This document shows positions 63,459 through 64,000 of a DNA stretch of 64,000 nucleotides, piece by piece; the first letter of the stretch is position 1, and every line of letters begins with the position of its first letter. Both the position numbers and the translations under genes were made by a program. This DNA is from Halostagnicola kamekurae (GTDB lineage: Archaea > Halobacteriota > Halobacteria > Halobacteriales > Natrialbaceae): NCBI RefSeq assembly GCF_900116205.1, contig NZ_FOZS01000005.1, forward strand, positions 1 through 64,000, written 5' to 3'. A model generated the notes under the pieces. It saw only the letters and a list, made by a program, of their open reading frames with translations, searched no databases and was not told the origin of the DNA.

Positions 63459-64000
63459 CGGACGTACTTGCCATCGCCGACCACCGCCGCGGTGAACTCC
63501 GAGACGTGAGCTACGAGATCATCACCGCCGGGCGCGAACTCGCCGACGAGACCGGCGGCGACCTCCATCTGGCGATCATCAGCGGCCCCGTCGAGGAGTT
63601 CGCCGAGAAGGCGAACCGCGAGGGCGTCGACGCGATCCACACCGTTTCCCACGGCGAGGAGTTCAACCACGACGTCTACACGCAGGCGGTCACGCAGTTA
63701 TATGACGACCTGGTAACGCAGTACGTGCTCACACCCAACAGCGTCAACGGCCTCGACTACGCCCCCGCCGTGGCGGACCACCTCGGCCTCCCGATCGTTA
63801 CGGATACGGTCGGCCTCGAGACCGACGGCGAAACCCTGCTCGCCAACCGCGAGATGTACGGCGGTAAAGTCGAGACCACCGTCGAAATCGACGCCGAATC
63901 GGCGGTCGTCACCATCCGCAGCGCCGAGTGGCCAACCGCCGAGGGCACCGGTGACGCGTCGATCGAGGCCTTCGATGTGGAGATAGACGAGGACGCCATC
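63455..64000 (+). CDS. etfA: Electron transfer flavoprotein alpha subunit, 5' part
   Basis: Translation from ATG 63455 gives DVLAIADHRRGELRDVSYEI, ELADETGGDLHLAIISGPVE and NGLDYAPAVADHLGLPIVTD, the N-terminal domain of EtfA. The FAD-binding C-terminal half lies beyond the window. It is translationally coupled to etfB. No frame error in the visible part. Confidence 0.92.
   Translation, partial: MTDVLAIADHRRGELRDVSYEIITAGRELADETGGDLHLAIISGPVEEFAEKANREGVDAIHTVSHGEEFNHDVYTQAVTQLYDDLVTQYVLTPNSVNGLDYAPAVADHLGLPIVTDTVGLETDGETLLANREMYGGKVETTVEIDAESAVVTIRSAEWPTAEGTGDASIEAFDVEIDEDAI

Noticed and set aside
1-64000. tRNA and rRNA genes
   Set aside because: No cloverleaf-like sequence or rRNA-conserved stretch was noticed on reading; a covariance search was not possible.

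Overview
The window reads as haloarchaeal accessory DNA, most likely part of a megaplasmid or a plasmid-derived chromosomal region. Supporting signs are acidic proteins, TATA boxes about 25 nt upstream of apparently leaderless starts, an Orc1/Cdc6 initiator, TctC-type binding proteins with lipoboxes, and insertion sequences of haloarchaeal type (IS5/ISH1 group, IS6, IS630-like). Two textures alternate: AT-richer stretches crowded with decayed genes and transposon relics (about 1-15 kb and 20-28 kb), and GC-rich, well-preserved catabolic operons (about 28-64 kb).

1-11 kb is accessory DNA. It holds a CoiA-like nuclease, a 358-aa protein accompanied by two paralogous 47-aa membrane peptides, a RelB/RelE-like toxin-antitoxin pair, and a Beta-family-like gene cut by an ISH1-type IS5 element whose 8-bp target duplication is still visible. 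11-16.5 kb is a replicon core: orc1/cdc6 flanked by origin-recognition-box-like repeats, then parA and a small partner gene with a 9-bp iteron array upstream that recurs inside the partner gene. 16.6-20.8 kb carries two HEPN-motif genes and a tyrosine recombinase, ending in a 180-bp MITE. 21-28.8 kb is a transposon graveyard that includes dead copies of an acyl-CoA dehydrogenase and an IclR regulator, and a 1.9-kb element that appears to carry a lipoprotein gene as passenger.

28.9-64 kb encodes CoA-thioester catabolism. One unit has an enoyl-CoA hydratase, an MmgE/PrpD protein and an SLC13 permease. Another has 3-hydroxyacyl-CoA dehydrogenase, a thiolase-fold/DUF35 fusion and an SCP-x-type thiolase. 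A third has a TctCBA tripartite transporter followed by a thioesterase and two hot-dog hydratase halves. Further genes are a crotonase, two family III CoA-transferases, an HMG-CoA-lyase-like enzyme, an acyl-CoA dehydrogenase next to divergent IclR regulators, an F420/LLM-type oxidoreductase, and etfBA to accept electrons from acyl-CoA dehydrogenase. Most unusual is a three-gene cassette (53.5-56.1 kb) made of a protein with a CGSC motif (Cys form of the UGSC family), a 350-aa partner and an amidohydrolase-like protein. Together the genes suggest import of an organic acid, activation by CoA transfer, and beta-oxidation-like breakdown with final lyase cleavage; the substrate is unknown.

Short non-autonomous elements recur: family A (two copies, about 180 bp, ends matching the ISH1-type IS) and family B (157, 157 and 170 bp, TA-flanked, ends matching a transposase relic at 52.0 kb). 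Paralogous pseudogenes of acyl-CoA dehydrogenase, IclR, crotonase and TctC lie alongside intact copies, showing repeated duplication and decay of the catabolic module.
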